From contig JBFOMB010000186.1 of assembly GCA_040830545.1 (NCBI GenBank), positions 1-15,485 on the forward strand: 15,485 nucleotides of DNA, in the 5' to 3' direction. Within the stretch, counting starts at the first letter, position 1, and each line of letters begins with the position of its first letter. A model generated the notes under the pieces. The model was not told the origin of the DNA and did not search any database. It saw only the letters and a list, made by a program, of their open reading frames with translations. Positions 13,734-15,485 of the stretch are shown one piece after another. The translations under genes and the position numbers were made by a program. The DNA is from HXMU1420-2 sp040830545. Its GTDB lineage: Bacteria; Pseudomonadota; Alphaproteobacteria; Rhodobacterales; Rhodobacteraceae.

Positions 13734-14944
13734 GCATCCTGCGCAAGGGTATCGTAACGGGGCCAATCCTGGGTGCGCTGTGGCTGGTCGTGCTGGCCAC
13801 AACATGCGCCATCGTGGCGTCATTTGCGACCGGGGCTCCGTTCCGGCCAGCGATTCTGCTGTCCGTCCTGTGGGGCGGCGGCATCGGTGCGGCGATGGTT
13901 CTGCGACCACTGCCCCCGAGGTTTGCGGGCTTGGCCGCGTCGGTATTGCTGGCCCTGCTCGGGGCGGTTGGCATTGGACCGATTGCCGCTGGCGCGGGGC
14001 TGATTGGGGCCATTCTGGTCAATGCGGTCACAGGTCTGGCCATGGGATGGACCCTGTCGGTGATCATTACACCTCTGCCCGGTCCCGCCACCCTGACCAA
14101 ACATGAATTCGAAGACGCGGTGATCAGGTTCCTCACCGGGTTTGGCTACATCTTCTTCACTGCCATCGTCGCGATCCCGTTTTACGTGATGGTGATGACC
14201 AGTCTCAAAAACCAGTCCGAGCTGATCCAGAACCCGCTCGACTTCTCTTTGGACCTGTCGAAGGGCTGGGACCTGTTCCGGTCCTATTCCGAGCTGTTCA
14301 ATGATTTCAACTTTGGCACCTACATGGTGAATTCGCTGCTGATTTCGGTCCTGACCGTGTTCATCACGCTGTTGTTCAGCGTGCCTGGGGCCTATGCCGT
14401 CGCACGGTTGCGGTTCAAAGGACAGGCGCTGTTTTCGCGGTCGATCCTGCTGATCTACATGGTGCCGGTGATCGTTCTGGCGCTGCCGATCTATATCGCC
14501 TTTTCGATGACGGGTCTGCGCAACACGATCTTTGGCATACTGCTGATCTATCCCGTCACGACGATCCCCGTGGCTCTGTACATGCTGCAGGGATACTTCC
14601 GCGGACTTCCGCACGAAGTTGAAGAGGCCGGGTTGATGGACGGGCTGTCGCGGCTTGCGGTGATCTGGAAAATCACTCTGCCCCTGTCCCTGCCCGCGAT
14701 GGCTTCGGTCTCACTTTACGTCTTCATGATCGCCTGGAACGAATTTCTGCTGGCGTTCATGCTGTTGGATGACCCGTCCAAGTTTACGCTGACCCGAGGT
14801 ATTGCCAGCCTCAATTCCTCGGAAATCCCACGCCAGCACCTGATGGCCGGAGCGGTTGTTGCGACCGTACCCATCATGGCGCTGTTCCTGGGTCTCGAAC
14901 GTTTCATGACCAAAGGCCTGACGGCCGGATCGGTAAAAGGATGA
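13730..14944 (+). CDS. Sugar ABC transporter permease, MalG-type, with extended hydrophobic N-terminus
   Basis: Second membrane subunit of the CUT1 importer, 404 residues against about 270-300 for most relatives. The first 115 or so residues form a hydrophobic block of about four segments (near 10-32, 40-58, 66-86, 88-113), then a linker KHEFEDAVIRF joins the canonical core starting at about 135. In the core, IPFYVMVMTSLK, the MVNSLLISV helix, and the EAA loop HEVEEAGLMDGLSRLAVIWKITLPL (295-319) are typical. The C-terminus ends in FMTKGLTAGSVKG, as in most MalG-like proteins. The start at 13730 is fixed by AGGAGGAAGG and by the 4-bp ATGA overlap with the preceding gene; an upstream in-frame ATG at 13673 is rejected. 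The stop overlaps the hydrolase start by ATGA. No ATPase gene is seen before the window ends. Confidence 0.93.
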   Translation: MSILRKGIVTGPILGALWLVVLATTCAIVASFATGAPFRPAILLSVLWGGGIGAAMVLRPLPPRFAGLAASVLLALLGAVGIGPIAAGAGLIGAILVNAVTGLAMGWTLSVIITPLPGPATLTKHEFEDAVIRFLTGFGYIFFTAIVAIPFYVMVMTSLKNQSELIQNPLDFSLDLSKGWDLFRSYSELFNDFNFGTYMVNSLLISVLTVFITLLFSVPGAYAVARLRFKGQALFSRSILLIYMVPVIVLALPIYIAFSMTGLRNTIFGILLIYPVTTIPVALYMLQGYFRGLPHEVEEAGLMDGLSRLAVIWKITLPLSLPAMASVSLYVFMIAWNEFLLAFMLLDDPSKFTLTRGIASLNSSEIPRQHLMAGAVVATVPIMALFLGLERFMTKGLTAGSVKG

Positions 14945-15485
14945 CTGAGATGGATGCCATTTCCCTGGATGCACAGGCGCGTGACATTCTGAAATTGAAC
15001 GACCGGGGCGGCTATACCGTGCCGACCGAGGGGCTCTACCCCTATCAGTGGAACTGGGACAGCGCGTTTGCCGCGTGGGGCTTTGCGCTGTTTGACATCG
15101 ACCGCGCCTGGATAGAGCTGGAAACGCTCATGTCCGGACAATGGCCGTCGGGCATGGTGCCGCACATCCTGTTTCACGCGGATGATCCGGGCTATTTCCC
15201 GGGGCCGGACGTGTGGGGCACGGACGGGATCGGGCCGGTCCGCAGCTCCGGGATCAGCCAACCACCGGTGGCCGCGAGTTTCGCCAGGGCTGTGTACGAT
15301 CAGGCGCCAGAGGCAGGATTGCTCCGATTGCGGATGTTGTTTCCCAAGCTGATGGAATGGCATCGGTGGTTCATGACATGGCGGCTGGCGGACGGGAGGA
15401 TCTTCATCACACACCCGTGGGAGGCAGGCCGCGACAATGGCCCCGACGGGGACGCCGCCCTGGCAACCAACGCCCCTGTTGGCGG
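14941..15485 (+). CDS. GH63/MGH1-like glycoside hydrolase (partial, 3' end off the right edge)
   Basis: First 181 residues of an (alpha/alpha)6-barrel glycosidase resembling mannosylglycerate/glucosylglycerate hydrolases and other GH63-like enzymes. Supporting segments are GLYPYQWNWDSAFAAWGFALFD (residues 31-52), the usual substrate-pocket WDxxF motif, WPSGMVPHILFH (68-79), SGISQPPVAA (103-112) and HPWEAGRDNG (158-167). D165 lies where the family's catalytic acid is expected (W-E-S/A-G-x-D-N). After it the sequence reads GPDGDAAL, where relatives I recall have SPxWD. There is no signal peptide, so it acts on imported substrate in the cytoplasm. The start overlaps the permease stop (ATGA); an ATG at 14950, with AAGG nine bases before it, is an alternative. 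The second catalytic residue lies outside the window. Confidence 0.85.
   Translation, partial: MTEMDAISLDAQARDILKLNDRGGYTVPTEGLYPYQWNWDSAFAAWGFALFDIDRAWIELETLMSGQWPSGMVPHILFHADDPGYFPGPDVWGTDGIGPVRSSGISQPPVAASFARAVYDQAPEAGLLRLRMLFPKLMEWHRWFMTWRLADGRIFITHPWEAGRDNGPDGDAALATNAPVG

Noticed and set aside
1..15485. tRNA, rRNA, CRISPR array, insertion sequence or integrase
   Set aside because: I looked for clover-leaf sequences, regular repeats, terminal inverted repeats and transposase motifs and saw none; the window is ordinary metabolic and transport DNA in structure.

Overview
The window looks like chromosomal DNA of a marine-type alphaproteobacterium, probably Rhodobacterales (Roseobacter group). 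It is GC-rich, with strong third-position G/C bias and AGGAGG-like ribosome binding sites. Genes are densely packed in operons, and solute-uptake systems dominate, each beside its own regulator. This placement is inferred from style and protein character; no marker gene is present.

Region 1 (1-2548): a CUT2-type (ribose/xylose-like) sugar ABC operon on the minus strand. It holds a permease cut by the left edge and a Tat-exported binding protein. A TetR/NicS-like regulator is divergent to it. The shared intergenic region carries overlapping divergent promoters and a 22-bp palindrome over the minus-strand -10.

Region 2 (2526-9262): a LysR regulator, divergent from a sulfatase and a complete tripartite tricarboxylate transporter (tctC-tctB-tctA). 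The sulfatase has no signal peptide, so the layout suggests import of a small organic sulfate followed by cytoplasmic desulfation. After a 155-bp gap, on the same strand, lies a cytoplasmic protein with a double [4Fe-4S] cluster and the signature of reductive dehalogenases (RdhA/QueG superfamily). A possible reading, unproven, is one pathway for a sulfated, perhaps halogenated, aromatic acid.

Region 3 (9307-9714): a small NTF2/SnoaL-like protein of unknown role on the minus strand, with a 28-bp interrupted palindrome just upstream.

Region 4 (9945-15485): a LacI-family regulator preceded by a perfect 16-bp LacI-type operator. It is followed closely by a CUT1 sugar ABC system (binding protein and two permeases) and a GH63/MGH1-like glycoside hydrolase that runs off the right edge. 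The last three genes are joined by 4-bp ATGA overlaps. Both permeases are unusual. The first carries a DUF11-like beta-sandwich domain in its first periplasmic loop, and the second has an extra hydrophobic N-terminal block of about 120 residues. The hydrolase family suggests a compatible-solute glycoside such as glucosylglycerate or mannosylglycerate as substrate. No ABC ATPase gene for either ABC system lies inside the window.

In both ABC operons a stable hairpin sits between the binding-protein gene and the first permease gene. The most distinctive content is the modified permease pair of region 4 and the sulfatase-TTT-RdhA-like neighbourhood of region 2.
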